A stretch of DNA of 64,000 bases from assembly GCA_045562555.1 (NCBI GenBank), contig JBJKVO010000015.1, positions 1 through 64,000 on the forward strand, read 5' to 3'. Under the pieces are notes generated by a model. The model saw nothing but the letters and a program-made list of their open reading frames with translations. It was not told where the DNA came from and ran no database searches. Shown piece after piece: positions 24,414 to 34,199 of the stretch. The stretch comes from UBA2588 sp002339805. Its GTDB lineage: Bacteria; Chloroflexota; Dehalococcoidia; Lucifugimonadales; UBA3495. The stretch's first letter is position 1; every line of letters begins with the position of its first letter. Made by a program: the position numbers and the translations under genes.

Positions 24414-25502
24414 ATGGAATTTGAAATTGCTGTATTATCAGGAGACGGAATAGGTCCAGAAGTAACTCAAGAGAGTGTAAAAATACTTAAAGTGATCGAA
24501 GTACAATTCGGCCATAAGTTTAATCTCACTTATGGCGATATCGGAGGTATTTCGATAGACAAAAACGGCACCGCTCTCACGGAAGAAGTCGAAGAAATTA
24601 TCTCAAATAGTGATGCAGTTTTGTTCGGTGCAGTAGGGGGACCCAAATGGGATGATCCAACTGCAAATATCCGGCCGGAAGATGGGCTACTTAAGATGCG
24701 TGCAAATCTTGGGGCATTTGCCAATATCCGACCTGTCAAAGTATATCCTGATCTAGTCAACACAAGTGTATTAAAACCTGAAGTTTTAGACAATGTAGAT
24801 ATAGTCGTGGTAAGAGAATTAACTGGTGGTCTGTATTACGGCCAGCCCAAAGGTAGAGGAACACAAGATGGTTTTGAAACAGCTACAGACACATTATTTT
24901 ATACAGCTCCAGAAATTGAACGAGTGCTCCGAGTAGGCTTTGAACTCGCGAAAGGGAGAAGCAAAAAATTGGCTTCTATTGATAAAGCCAATGTTCTAGA
25001 GACCTCCAGACTATGGAGGCAAATCGCAACAGAACTCTCTTCTGAATATCCTGATGTTGAACTCGAGCACGTGCTAGTAGATGCATGCGCAATGCAGTTA
25101 GTGCAAAACCCTAGTAGATTCGATGTTATAGTAGCTGAAAATACATTTGGGGATATTCTCACAGACGAAGCAGCAATATTAACGGCTTCCATGGGGCTCT
25201 TGCCGTCTGCGAGCTTATCAGGGGTGCCTCAAATCGGTAAAAAAACTACTGGGCTGTATGAACCTATTCACGGAACTGCACCAGACATAGCCGGACAAGG
25301 AATAGCAAACCCTACTGGTTCGATTTTAAGCACAGCACTGATGTTAAGGTATTCTCTGGGGCTTAATGAAGAAGCTATCACCATAGAAAAAGCGGTGGAA
25401 CAAGCTATATCTGACGGCTTCAGAACAGCTGAATTAAACGGACCGGACATCAAATTACTGTCAACATCCGAATTCGCCGATCAGATCATAAAAAATGTCT
25501 AA
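24414..25502 (+). CDS. leuB: 3-isopropylmalate dehydrogenase
   Basis: It performs the oxidative decarboxylation step of leucine synthesis. The protein starts MEFEIAVLSGDGIGPEV and carries LLKMRANLGAFANIRPVKVYP, RELTGGLYYGQPKG, DKANVLETSRLWR, DACAMQL and ENTFGDILTDEAA. Both the length (362) and these motifs fit LeuB better than isocitrate dehydrogenase. The ATG at 24414 is preferred over an in-frame GTG at 24372 because AGGAG lies just before it. The 233-base region upstream shows no leucine-rich leader peptide. Confidence 0.94.
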   Translation: MEFEIAVLSGDGIGPEVTQESVKILKVIEVQFGHKFNLTYGDIGGISIDKNGTALTEEVEEIISNSDAVLFGAVGGPKWDDPTANIRPEDGLLKMRANLGAFANIRPVKVYPDLVNTSVLKPEVLDNVDIVVVRELTGGLYYGQPKGRGTQDGFETATDTLFYTAPEIERVLRVGFELAKGRSKKLASIDKANVLETSRLWRQIATELSSEYPDVELEHVLVDACAMQLVQNPSRFDVIVAENTFGDILTDEAAILTASMGLLPSASLSGVPQIGKKTTGLYEPIHGTAPDIAGQGIANPTGSILSTALMLRYSLGLNEEAITIEKAVEQAISDGFRTAELNGPDIKLLSTSEFADQIIKNV

Positions 25503-25578
25503 TATATATGCCTTAAATGATTGAAACAACAAAAAGTTTCATATTAATATACAGTTTAATTAATTACTGGAATTAGAA

Positions 25579-26574
25579 GTGTCAGATTTAATAGTAGCAA
25601 TCATAATATTTTTAGTTAGTGCTGGGGTCGTGGTATATTGCGGTACAAAATTAGCTGTATATGGCGACGCACTTGCAGAACTAACAGGATTAGGCAGATT
25701 ATTTGTAGGTAGTATTTTAGTCGCGTTGGCTACTTCTCTACCAGAATTGTCAACAAATATTTCAGCCGTATCACTAAACCCTCCCAATCCAGCAATTGCC
25801 ATTGGTAATGTATTTGGCGCCAATATGATAAATCTATTTACTTTCGGTGCGGTTGCATTAGTTTTCGGAGGATCCAGATTCTTAGCCAATGTATCTTTGG
25901 AACAAAAGTACCTAGTATTCTTAGCTATTCTAATGACAGTGGTCGGCTTAATATTCATTTCAGTACCCCTAAATATAAGCGCATTTAACATAGGTTTACC
26001 AGCCGGAATAATTCTGATTTTATATGTATTAGGAATGTGGTACATCTACACCAAAAGACCTGATGACGAAGATTCTGACTCTAATGAAATCCAAACAACT
26101 TTAAGTTTAGCAAAGGCTTGGATGTGGTTCGGAATTGTATCCGCAGGCGTAGTGGTCGGAGGTATATTTCTAGCAATTAGTACAGACCAGATCGCAGATA
26201 TAACAGGAATATCCTCTGGTGTGTTAGGGATCATTGCAGTATCCATTGTCACTACTATGCCCGAAGCCTCGGCTACGATAGCTGCTGCACGCATGAAAGC
26301 TTACGATTTAGGAGTTGCAGGGCTCTTTGGTAGCTGCGTTTTTAACGTGACAATTATAGGTTACGCGGATATTTTCTATAGAGACGGAATAATCACTACC
26401 CAAGGAGAGCCAACCCACCAAATTGCCGGGGCCGTAGCCGTGGGACTAATGCTAATTGGGTTGGTCGTTATTCTTGGTAAAAACAAATTACCCAAACCAC
26501 TTCTTACCATAGGTGTAGCAGGAATAGTTGTAGTCTACATTGTAGGAGCGATTTTGGTTGCGACCAACGGATAA
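25579..26574 (+). CDS. CaCA-family calcium/cation antiporter
   Basis: The 331-residue membrane protein has about ten hydrophobic segments arranged as two repeats. Each repeat carries the CaCA ion-binding motif, ATSLPELSTNI near residue 54 and TTMPEASATI near residue 217. Each is followed by a GN-type turn (IAIGNVFGANMINL, LGVAGLFGSCVFNV). Na+/Ca2+ or K+-dependent exchange is expected. A short acidic cytoplasmic loop (DDEDSDSNE) lies between the halves. GTG start; convergent with the JAMM gene, one base apart. Confidence 0.9.
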   Translation: MSDLIVAIIIFLVSAGVVVYCGTKLAVYGDALAELTGLGRLFVGSILVALATSLPELSTNISAVSLNPPNPAIAIGNVFGANMINLFTFGAVALVFGGSRFLANVSLEQKYLVFLAILMTVVGLIFISVPLNISAFNIGLPAGIILILYVLGMWYIYTKRPDDEDSDSNEIQTTLSLAKAWMWFGIVSAGVVVGGIFLAISTDQIADITGISSGVLGIIAVSIVTTMPEASATIAAARMKAYDLGVAGLFGSCVFNVTIIGYADIFYRDGIITTQGEPTHQIAGAVAVGLMLIGLVVILGKNKLPKPLLTIGVAGIVVVYIVGAILVATNG

Positions 26575-26575
26575 T

Positions 26576-27067
26576 TTATATATTTGCTCCAGAATATCTC
26601 GCTATCTCAATAAATCCCATTTCTGAATCTTCCCAAGCGAACAACACTGACTCTACGACTAATTCACTATCAATACCAATAACCAACTGCTGAACGGGAT
26701 AACTCGGGCCATCTCCCCAAGGACTTGTTGCTACTTGTCTATCAGTTTCTGATAAATAAGCCCTCCCATTCGGATGAGAATGGTATATAACTACTGGGGG
26801 ATTCTGTGAATCCAATTTCATGTTAAATTCGAATAAGTCTGGTCCCTCAATAACATAAGCCGTTTCAGCACTTCTCTCGGCTGCAGTAGGATGGTTTCCT
26901 TCATCCTGCTTATTATCACAAGGCCGTGACACAGTCGTTGAATGATCTTCCCAAGAGCCTTCAATCCAGCCACAACATTCATAAGGATATGTGCTTCTCG
27001 CGTGAATGTACAATTCATTAAGAAGCGCGTCTGGAATTCTAATAGGTAGTATTGAATCCATCTTCAT
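26576..27067 (-). CDS. JAMM/MPN+ metalloprotease (M67 family)
   Basis: The 163-residue protein keeps the complete JAMM zinc-protease set: Glu30 in YPYECCGWIEG, then YHSHPNGRAYLSETD with His96, His98, Ser106 and Asp109. Bacterial MPN+ proteins of this size often process ubiquitin-like sulfur carrier proteins. No such carrier is visible beside it. It overlaps the upstream phosphatase-like gene by ATGA and is therefore co-translated with it. Confidence 0.9.
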   Translation of the reverse strand: MKMDSILPIRIPDALLNELYIHARSTYPYECCGWIEGSWEDHSTTVSRPCDNKQDEGNHPTAAERSAETAYVIEGPDLFEFNMKLDSQNPPVVIYHSHPNGRAYLSETDRQVATSPWGDGPSYPVQQLVIGIDSELVVESVLFAWEDSEMGFIEIARYSGANI

Positions 27068-27522
27068 TCAGTATCTGGACGTATGTATGAAGAATAATCG
27101 AAAACGACGTTCTTGTATGAAGAATCTGTGATACTTCCTGGCCTGGATGTTTCCACACTATATATCGCTGATTCTGCAGAATGACCTACGTACACAAGGT
27201 AACAGGCCAACATTATTCCTGTCATTTCTCCCCCTGTGCCACAAGTAATGACCACTGGGCGTTCCCATTTTTCAAACTGTTCCTCAACAAAAATTGATAT
27301 TCTGTTTATCTGTTCAAAATCTGGTTTATCCAAAGAATCAATAGGCTCATATAATTCAAATAATTGCCATGGTTCCGCAGATATGTTGTCTTTGTCCAAA
27401 CGCACAACCGAGGAAATTTCTTGCATTTTGAAAAAAAATAAGTCTTTCCGGTCTGTAGCTCCAACAGACCCTGCTAAAGCTCCTTCCACAATCCAACTAA
27501 AATTTAAATAATTAAAATCCAC
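27064..27522 (-). CDS. Dual-specificity-phosphatase-like protein with degenerate active site
   Basis: The 152 residues follow the dual-specificity phosphatase plan: an N-terminal strand-helix opening with WIVEGALAGSV, a central helix EQFEKWERPVVI, then the P-loop region and a helix GIMLACYLV. The signature HCx5R is altered to TCGTGGEMTG: Cys94 is kept, but the preceding His is Thr and the essential Arg is Met100. This suggests a pseudo-phosphatase or phosphate-independent binding module. Operon partner of the JAMM protease. Confidence 0.72.
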   Translation of the reverse strand: MDFNYLNFSWIVEGALAGSVGATDRKDLFFFKMQEISSVVRLDKDNISAEPWQLFELYEPIDSLDKPDFEQINRISIFVEEQFEKWERPVVITCGTGGEMTGIMLACYLVYVGHSAESAIYSVETSRPGSITDSSYKNVVFDYSSYIRPDTE

Positions 27523-27643
27523 AGATCTTACTCACAAGCATCAAATACTCTGTTATCCTAAATCTTCATTCTTAGTTTTTCAACTGTAAGGCTTGAAATA
27601 TAATGTTACAAATACAAAACTTAACTTAGTACAAGGGGTCAAA

Positions 27644-28426
27644 TTGAATTATAAAAACATAATCTATTCATGTACAAACCATGTGGCAGAAATACAATTG
27701 AATAGACCCGATGCATTAAACGCATTCAATATGGATTTGATAACAGAAATAGAATCCGCACTAAATACCGTCAAAGAATCCCCTAAGACCAAAATTTTGG
27801 TCTTTTCTGCAAACGGCAGAGCTTTTTCCGCAGGAGCTGATTTGATTTATTTCAAATCAGTACTATCTAATCCCAAAGATCTTCAAAAATACATTAGAAA
27901 GCTAAACCAAGTATTTTTTATGATCGAACAATTACCTATTCCTACTTTATGCGTTGTGCAAGGGTTCGCCCTCGCCGGAGGATTGGAACTAATGCTGTGT
28001 TGCGATGTAATAATTGCATCTAGATCTGCACAATTTGGAGATCAACACATTAATTTTGGATTAATTCCCGGGGGAGGATCATCAAGGCGACTAACAGAAC
28101 GAATTGGAAAGCAGCAGGCATTCGAATTAATGATTTCTGGTAGATGGATGAATAGCGAGGAAGCTTTGAAAATACAGCTAATATACAAAGTGGTGGATGA
28201 CGAAGAATTAAAAGACACTGTTACTGAATTTACGAGTAATATCAGTTCCAAAAGCCGCGCTAGCCTTTCGAACATCAAAACTCTAATTAACCACTCTAAC
28301 TATGCATCCAGATACGATGCCATAAGTTTTGAGAACGAAATGTTCATCAAATATGTATCCTCGCACGAAGATCCATCAGAAGGCCTAAATGCATTTAGCG
28401 AAAAGAGGAAGCCAAATTTTGATTAA
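27644..28426 (+). CDS. Enoyl-CoA hydratase/isomerase family protein
   Basis: A crotonase-fold protein of about 260 residues. VAEIQLNRPDALNAFNMDLI, ILVFSANGRAFSAGADLIYF (first oxyanion-hole segment) and TLCVVQGFALAGGLELMLCCDVIIAS (second) are clear. The usual catalytic glutamate near GLIPGGGSSRRL is absent, leaving Gly-Gly-Gly, so it may be an isomerase or hydrolase variant. The TTG at 27644 has AAGGGG upstream and aligns with the family start; a TTG at 27593 is the alternative. Confidence 0.85.
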   Translation: MNYKNIIYSCTNHVAEIQLNRPDALNAFNMDLITEIESALNTVKESPKTKILVFSANGRAFSAGADLIYFKSVLSNPKDLQKYIRKLNQVFFMIEQLPIPTLCVVQGFALAGGLELMLCCDVIIASRSAQFGDQHINFGLIPGGGSSRRLTERIGKQQAFELMISGRWMNSEEALKIQLIYKVVDDEELKDTVTEFTSNISSKSRASLSNIKTLINHSNYASRYDAISFENEMFIKYVSSHEDPSEGLNAFSEKRKPNFD

Positions 28427-28511
28427 TTCATCCATCTGCCATATTCAGACTTTAACTTTTATTAATCACGATAATATATAATTATTGAAACAATTTTATT
28501 GGTAAGTAATT

Positions 28512-29381
28512 TTGAAAATTCTTGACATACTATCTAACAAGCAAACAATATCATTTGAGTTCTTCCCTCCAAGACGGGAGGAAGGCATCCCTGATGTCGT
28601 AGATAAGATGAAAATGCTCTCCGATTACGCTCCAGATTTTATATCTGTGACTTATGGTGCAGGCGGGAGCACTCAAAACTTTACAGAAGAGTTATCAAGA
28701 ATAGCAAAAGCAGATCTTAACCTTGAAGTCATGTCGCATATAACTTGCGTTGGCCAAACATCTACAGAGATTGACCTGGTCTTAAACAGACTCAAAAATA
28801 ATAACATTGATAATATTATTGGCCTTAGAGGGGATCCTCCCAAAGGATCAAATAAATTCGTACCAACCGATGGAGGATTCCAATACGCCTCTCAACTCAT
28901 TAACCATATCAACAATCACTTTGATTTTTGTGTGGCAGCAGCGGCGTACCCTGAATCCCATACCGAATCTATCAATCCAAAGTCAGACATCGAGCACTTA
29001 AAAGAAAAAGTCGATATGGGCGTCGACTTCCTAATTACTCAATTATTCTTTGATAATAACTACTATTATGATTTCGTTGAACGAGCTAGGGCGGCTGGAA
29101 TACATATTCCTATTATTCCTGCACTTTTACCTATATTAAATGCATCTCAAATCAGAAGATTTACTACACTCTGTGGTGCATCTATTCCTACAGACCTAAA
29201 TTCATTATTAACCCAAATGGAAGATAATGATGATCAAGTTATCCAACTAGGGATAGATTACGCCACCCAGCAAGCCGAAAATTTATTGTCTAATAAAGTC
29301 CCTGGAATACATTTTTACGTACTCAATAAAAATTACTCAGTACAAAAAATTTTAAAAAACTTAAATCTTGTCCCTCACTAA
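28512..29381 (+). CDS. metF: 5,10-methylenetetrahydrofolate reductase
   Basis: An FAD TIM-barrel reducing methylene-THF to methyl-THF for methionine synthesis. The 289 residues begin MKILDILSNKQTISFEFFPPRREEG and carry the FAD/folate motifs SVTYGAGGSTQ, VMSHITCVGQT, IIGLRGDPPKG and FLITQLFFDNNYYYDFV, all diagnostic. It starts with TTG. The acpS gene follows at 15 bases. Confidence 0.95.
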   Translation: MKILDILSNKQTISFEFFPPRREEGIPDVVDKMKMLSDYAPDFISVTYGAGGSTQNFTEELSRIAKADLNLEVMSHITCVGQTSTEIDLVLNRLKNNNIDNIIGLRGDPPKGSNKFVPTDGGFQYASQLINHINNHFDFCVAAAAYPESHTESINPKSDIEHLKEKVDMGVDFLITQLFFDNNYYYDFVERARAAGIHIPIIPALLPILNASQIRRFTTLCGASIPTDLNSLLTQMEDNDDQVIQLGIDYATQQAENLLSNKVPGIHFYVLNKNYSVQKILKNLNLVPH

Positions 29382-29396
29382 AAATAAGAGGAAAGA

Positions 29397-29765
29397 ATGC
29401 CAGTAATTTGTAATGGAATCGATATAATCGAAATTGACAGAATCCATAGTGTGTTAACCCAATATGGCGACAGATTCTTAAACAAAATTTTCACTCCTGA
29501 TGAGATCCAATACTGCAAGGGTAGATCCCCAAACTTAGCTGGTAGATTCGCTGCCAAAGAAGCCACAATGAAAGCACTCAAAACAGGGACACGAGGAGTT
29601 TCATGGAAGGATATAGAAGTTGTAAGAGAATCTAGTGGAGCCCCTACAATCAAGTTATACAACCGCGCACTGACTCGTTCGAAATCATTAGGTATCAATA
29701 GTCTCGCACTAAGCTTCTCTCATTCACGTGACTATGCAGTAGCATCAGTGATAGCATCGTCATAA
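29397..29765 (+). CDS. acpS: Holo-[acyl-carrier-protein] synthase
   Basis: It transfers phosphopantetheine to acyl carrier protein. The 122 residues include the family start GIDIIEIDRIHSVL (Mg-binding Asp), FTPDEIQYCKGR, LAGRFAAKEATMKALKTG (Glu/Lys of the active site) and the late SFSHSRDYAVASVIA. It is preceded by an AAGAGGAAAG site and follows metF closely. Confidence 0.95.
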   Translation: MPVICNGIDIIEIDRIHSVLTQYGDRFLNKIFTPDEIQYCKGRSPNLAGRFAAKEATMKALKTGTRGVSWKDIEVVRESSGAPTIKLYNRALTRSKSLGINSLALSFSHSRDYAVASVIASS

Positions 29766-29803
29766 GAGTAATATTTGTAAACTTCACAGGATAAGCCTTA
29801 TAT

Positions 29804-30715
29804 ATGTTGCTAGATAATTTATTTACAACTTTAATAGAAGACATAGATTCATTAGAGGAAAGTGATTATTCTTTACTTTCAGATTTGAATGATGATGAAT
29901 TTAACAACTTCCTTGCGACCTGGAATATCATTGATTTGGAAGTCCAAACCAAATTAGTTGCTAACCTTTATGGTTTAAGTGAAGAAAATTCAGATCTGAA
30001 TTTCGAAAAAATATTTAAATTAGGCCTACAATCAATCGATGAAAGCATCATATACGCTAGTCTAGAGGGACTCTGGGAATCCGAGAGTCATGACACTTTG
30101 AGACGATTAATCCGGTTGGCAAGTAGGAATTTATCTCCTCATGTAAAAGGTAGTGTGATGACCCATATTTCAAGATTTATATTGCTGGGACATGATGGAA
30201 GAATCAATAAGATGATGTTAGATAATATACATCAATTACTTAAAGCGTCCTACAGTAATATGGATGAGCCTACTGAAATTCGAAGAAGGGCCCTAGAATC
30301 TCTAGGATATTTCGACGACCTAGAAACTCAAGAATACATAAAGGAAGCATACACTAGTAATAACCCTACTCTTAAAGTAAGTTCTATATATGCGATGGGT
30401 AAAACATGTAACGAGATATGGAGCCCTATTTTAATTGAAGAGTTAAAGAACGAAGACCCTGAAATTCGTTATGAATCCGTGGAAGCCCTAGTAGAAATAG
30501 GGGAAGAAACTTGTGTTGATTTATTAATGGATCTCATATCTGATGAAGATCAACAAGTGCGATTATCAGTGATTGCCGGCATGGGTAAAATGGGCACACT
30601 AAGCTCTAAGGAATTGTTGCTAACTTGCCTAGATGATGAAGATGAAGAAATTGCAGAAGCAGCAAGTATTGCATTAGAAAACATAGACTTTTTAGAAGAT
30701 CCTCTGGGGCTTTAA
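29804..30715 (+). CDS. HEAT-repeat protein
   Basis: The 303-residue, very acidic protein consists largely of alpha-helical HEAT-like repeats. Clear units appear as RRRALESLGYFDDLETQEYIKEAY, LKVSSIYAMGKTCNEIWSPILIEEL, IRYESVEALVEIGEETCVDLLMDLI, VRLSVIAGMGKMGTLSSKELLLTCL and IAEAASIALENI. Repeats of this kind scaffold protein-protein contacts; no enzymatic residues are seen. It is one base from the following PPOX gene, implying coupling. Confidence 0.85.
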   Translation: MLLDNLFTTLIEDIDSLEESDYSLLSDLNDDEFNNFLATWNIIDLEVQTKLVANLYGLSEENSDLNFEKIFKLGLQSIDESIIYASLEGLWESESHDTLRRLIRLASRNLSPHVKGSVMTHISRFILLGHDGRINKMMLDNIHQLLKASYSNMDEPTEIRRRALESLGYFDDLETQEYIKEAYTSNNPTLKVSSIYAMGKTCNEIWSPILIEELKNEDPEIRYESVEALVEIGEETCVDLLMDLISDEDQQVRLSVIAGMGKMGTLSSKELLLTCLDDEDEEIAEAASIALENIDFLEDPLGL

Positions 30716-30716
30716 A

Positions 30717-31160
30717 ATGGTTTCACAACCAGGCAAAAATAACCTACTTACAAATGATCAAAGAAATTTATTAGAATCTGCGCAAATTGGACATCTCGCT
30801 ACTTCAGATACAGATGGGAATCCAAGAATCATACCAATATGCTTTGTAGAATTTTCCGGGAATATTTATTCCGTTATAGACAAGAAACCCAAAATTAGTA
30901 ATATCAATAAACTTAAAAGAGTTCAAAATATTTTAGTTAATTCTAGTGTGTCTTTCTTGGTAGATCATTACGATAATGACTGGCGATATATTTGGTACTT
31001 GCAAATCAACGGGGAAGCCTCATTAATCCAAAAACCTGCATCACTAATGCACTACAAACTAATTGATAAATATCTTCCTTATTCGGATATGGACATAATC
31101 AATCAACCACTCATCCGCATAATCCCTGAAACAATTAACCTATGGGGAAACACCAAATAG
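30717..31160 (+). CDS. PPOX-class flavin/F420-binding split-barrel protein
   Basis: The 147 residues match the pyridoxamine-5'-phosphate-oxidase-like fold: AQIGHLATSDTDGNPRIIPICFVEFSGNIYSVIDKKPK followed by VSFLVDHYDNDWRYIWYLQINGEASLI. This pattern resembles the Rv0121-type PPOX group that binds F420 in other organisms, although FMN is possible. Adjacent to the CoA transferase gene (9-base gap). Confidence 0.82.
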   Translation: MVSQPGKNNLLTNDQRNLLESAQIGHLATSDTDGNPRIIPICFVEFSGNIYSVIDKKPKISNINKLKRVQNILVNSSVSFLVDHYDNDWRYIWYLQINGEASLIQKPASLMHYKLIDKYLPYSDMDIINQPLIRIIPETINLWGNTK

Positions 31161-31169
31161 GAGTTTAAT

Positions 31170-32414
31170 ATGCCACAAACAGGAACTACTAAATTACCAC
31201 TTGACGGAATCCGCGTATTAGATGCAACTCATATAGTTGCTGGTCCATTCTGCTCAATGATATTAGCTGATATGGGAGCAGAAGTTATAAAAATAGAAAG
31301 GCCAATAAGCGGAGAATTAGCAAGGAAGAATGCTCCTTATGTGACCAACCAGAAAGGAGAATCAGTTAGTGCCCGTTTTTTATCAGTTAATCGTAACAAA
31401 AAAAGTTTAGCTATCGACTTAAGAGACTCTATTTGTAAAAAAGCTTTCACTAACTTGTTAAAAGAAACTGACATACTTTTAGATAACTGGGGTCCTGGTT
31501 CATTTGCAAGGTTAGGATTTGACTATGACACATTACAACATATAAATCCTAAAATCATTTATGCGACTATTACTGGATACGGCAACTTACCATCAGACAG
31601 TCCTTACGGTGCATGGCCTGCTAACAATTTAAACGCCCAGGCGATGGGAGGTTGGATGGAAACCACCGGAGACCCTGACAGAGCTCCCAAACAGGTAGGC
31701 GATAACATTGGAGATTCTGTACCCGGGGTTTGGACAGCATTAGCAATCGTTTTAGCTCTTCAGTCTAGGCACCAGACTGGTAAAGGCCAATTTGTTGATA
31801 TGGCCATGTATGACTGCATGGCTGCTCATATGGTAAGCGCGATGTCTCATTTCGAAGCTACAGGAGAGATTACTTCAAGAGGTGGAGAAAACGTAGTGAA
31901 TGCACAATTGACACTCAAAACAAGTGACGGATATGTAGTCCTTGCGGGAGCAGGCCCTAGTACTGGAGGCGAACAAAAATTCAAAGATCTCTGGAATTTA
32001 TTGGGTAGAAGTGACTTGATGAATGATCCCAGATATTTAGGAATCGACATTAAAGGAGATTTTTATTTTTCAAATATACTCCCAGAAATAGAGATATGGA
32101 GTCAGCATAAAACTCGAACAGAAGTCACAACTGAATTGACTGAACTTGGGTTCTCCATGGGAATAGTTCAGAACGCAAAAGACCTTTATGACTGTCCCCA
32201 GTTATTATCCAGAAATATGTTCGCTGATATAAGTGACACCATAGGAGGAACTTTTCGTACCATTGGAAATCCAATCAATTTGCAAGGCTGCGATAAACCT
32301 TCATCTAACGGTCCACCAATTTTAGGACTCAATACTTCTGAAATTCTATCTTCTATAGGCCAATTAACAGAATCAGAAATCTCACATCTGAAAGCCAATA
32401 ACTTGATTTCCTAA
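31170..32414 (+). CDS. CaiB/BaiF family CoA transferase
   Basis: A class III CoA transferase of 414 residues. LPLDGIRVLDATHIVAGPFCSMILADMGAEVIKIERP is the standard N-terminus, then NRNKKSLAIDLR, NWGPGSFARLGFDY and IIYATITGYG. The segment VGDNIGDSVPGVWTALAIVLAL places the catalytic Asp. It moves CoA between organic acids; the acids are not predictable. AGGAG precedes the ATG, and a TPP enzyme gene follows after 49 bases. Confidence 0.93.
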   Translation: MPQTGTTKLPLDGIRVLDATHIVAGPFCSMILADMGAEVIKIERPISGELARKNAPYVTNQKGESVSARFLSVNRNKKSLAIDLRDSICKKAFTNLLKETDILLDNWGPGSFARLGFDYDTLQHINPKIIYATITGYGNLPSDSPYGAWPANNLNAQAMGGWMETTGDPDRAPKQVGDNIGDSVPGVWTALAIVLALQSRHQTGKGQFVDMAMYDCMAAHMVSAMSHFEATGEITSRGGENVVNAQLTLKTSDGYVVLAGAGPSTGGEQKFKDLWNLLGRSDLMNDPRYLGIDIKGDFYFSNILPEIEIWSQHKTRTEVTTELTELGFSMGIVQNAKDLYDCPQLLSRNMFADISDTIGGTFRTIGNPINLQGCDKPSSNGPPILGLNTSEILSSIGQLTESEISHLKANNLIS

Positions 32415-32463
32415 ATATAGTTTTTCTTATAAAATATCGATTAAACCGAGAGGAGGAGTAGTT

Positions 32464-34107
32464 ATGGATGGAGTCTCAGCAATAGCAAAAATTTTAAAGG
32501 CGGAAGGCGTGGAATTTATAGGCTGCGTACCTTACCAGCCTTTACTAGAAGCCGCAGCTCGGGAAGATATTAGGCCGATCATTTTTAGATTAGAATCTAC
32601 CGGTATCCATATGGTAGATGGCTACTCAAGAATCACCAACGGGAATAAAATAGGTGTCTTCATGATGCAGAACGGACCTGGAGCAGAGAATGGCTTCGGA
32701 GGAGTTGCACAAGCATATTCCGAGTCTGTACCTATATTATTACTTCCCGCAGGAATGCCTAGAAGTAAGCGAGGCGTCCACCCCAATTTCTACCCAACAA
32801 AAAGTTACGAAACCGTTACAAAATGGTCAGAAGAAATGAATACTGTCGAAAGAATTCCTGATTTACTTAGGCGGGCATTCACAAAATTAAGATCTGGAAG
32901 ACCAGGTCCTGTGCTTCTAGAAATCCCGCAGGATGTAGCAGACGGAACAATAGATGACGATGAAGTATACAAATACATTTCACCTGAACCTATTAGGCAA
33001 TCTGGAGATCCTGCTGCTATAAAACGTACAGCTAAAGCAATACTAGAAGCTTCCAACCCAGTTATACATGCAGGACAAGGAGTTCTGTACGCAGAAGCAA
33101 CCAGTGAACTAATACAAATAGCGGAATTTTTACAGTGCCCCGTCATGACAACACTGCCCGGCAAAAGTGCTTTCCCTCATAATCACCCACTTCATCTAGG
33201 CACAGGGAGCCCGAGTACGACCACCGCTGTCCATAAATATCTACCACAGTCTGACCTGATTTTTGGAGTTGGATGTAGCTTCACAAAAACTAACTTCTCT
33301 GTACCTATCAAAGGCGACAAAACCTTAGTACATATTACAAACGACGAGGATGCTATAAATAGAGAACATCACACTCAATATCCTCTGGTAGGAGACTGTA
33401 AATTAGTATTAACTCAACTGCTTGAAGAATTAAATAAAATATCATCACCTAGACAAACAAACTCAGGTCTACAAAATGATATTAAACAATTGCACAAATC
33501 CTGGATCGAATCCTGGCAACATAAATTCCAATCAGATGAGAAGCCATTAAATCCTTACAGAGTAGTCTGGGATCTCATGCAAACAGTAGACCTAGACAAC
33601 ACAATTATCACTCATGAATCAGGTAGTTCTAGAGAATATTTAGGACCTTTCTGGGAAGCTAGGAATCCTCGGAGTTTTATCGGATGGGGTAAATCAACCC
33701 AACTAGGTTATAGTCTAGGATTAGCAATGGGAGCCAAACTGGCGGCGCCAGAAAAGCTAGTAATCAACGTCATGGGAGACCTAGCATTTAGTACGGTAGG
33801 AATTGATATCGAAACGGCTGTAAGATGCGAAATACCTATTCTTACAATCATTATAAATAATGCATACATGTCTATTTACGATGACAGAAGATTTCCAGTA
33901 GCGGTAGAAAAATACAATATAAAACAGTTATCCGGAGAGTTTACAGATATGTGTTCTTCTTTAGGAGCTTTCGCCCAACAAGTTACCGAACCTAGCGAAA
34001 TTATTCCAGCAATAAATAGAGCTATAGAAAAAACCGAACAAGGCCAACCCGCAGTGCTGGAATTTATGACAAGAGATGAAGGTGAATATTCTAAATTTAC
34101 ATTTTAA
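32464..34107 (+). CDS. Thiamine-diphosphate enzyme, acetolactate-synthase-like
   Basis: The 547 residues show the three domains of the acetolactate synthase/benzoylformate decarboxylase superfamily. The first has the conserved Glu in FRLESTGIHMVDGYSR and the turn MQNGPGAENGFGGVAQA; the middle domain begins near 190. The C-terminal TPP site reads WGKSTQLGYSLGLAMGAKLAAP and VMGDLAFSTVGIDIETAVRCEIPILTIIINN, where GDG is replaced by GDL. It starts MDGVSAIAKILKAEGVEFIGCVPYQP. The substrate is unknown: decarboxylase or carboligase. AGGAGGAG before the ATG. Confidence 0.88.
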   Translation: MDGVSAIAKILKAEGVEFIGCVPYQPLLEAAAREDIRPIIFRLESTGIHMVDGYSRITNGNKIGVFMMQNGPGAENGFGGVAQAYSESVPILLLPAGMPRSKRGVHPNFYPTKSYETVTKWSEEMNTVERIPDLLRRAFTKLRSGRPGPVLLEIPQDVADGTIDDDEVYKYISPEPIRQSGDPAAIKRTAKAILEASNPVIHAGQGVLYAEATSELIQIAEFLQCPVMTTLPGKSAFPHNHPLHLGTGSPSTTTAVHKYLPQSDLIFGVGCSFTKTNFSVPIKGDKTLVHITNDEDAINREHHTQYPLVGDCKLVLTQLLEELNKISSPRQTNSGLQNDIKQLHKSWIESWQHKFQSDEKPLNPYRVVWDLMQTVDLDNTIITHESGSSREYLGPFWEARNPRSFIGWGKSTQLGYSLGLAMGAKLAAPEKLVINVMGDLAFSTVGIDIETAVRCEIPILTIIINNAYMSIYDDRRFPVAVEKYNIKQLSGEFTDMCSSLGAFAQQVTEPSEIIPAINRAIEKTEQGQPAVLEFMTRDEGEYSKFTF

Positions 34108-34199
34108 TGTTAACTCTCAATGAACAATTTGAAATGAGTAAAAAAGATAAAGAAATACACTTAATATGATGCAACATTTTATGATTTATTTTGGGGTGA

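Noticed and set aside
25518..25538. TGAAAC/GTTTCA hairpin after leuB
   Set aside because: Only six A/T-rich pairs and no U-run; too weak to call a terminator.
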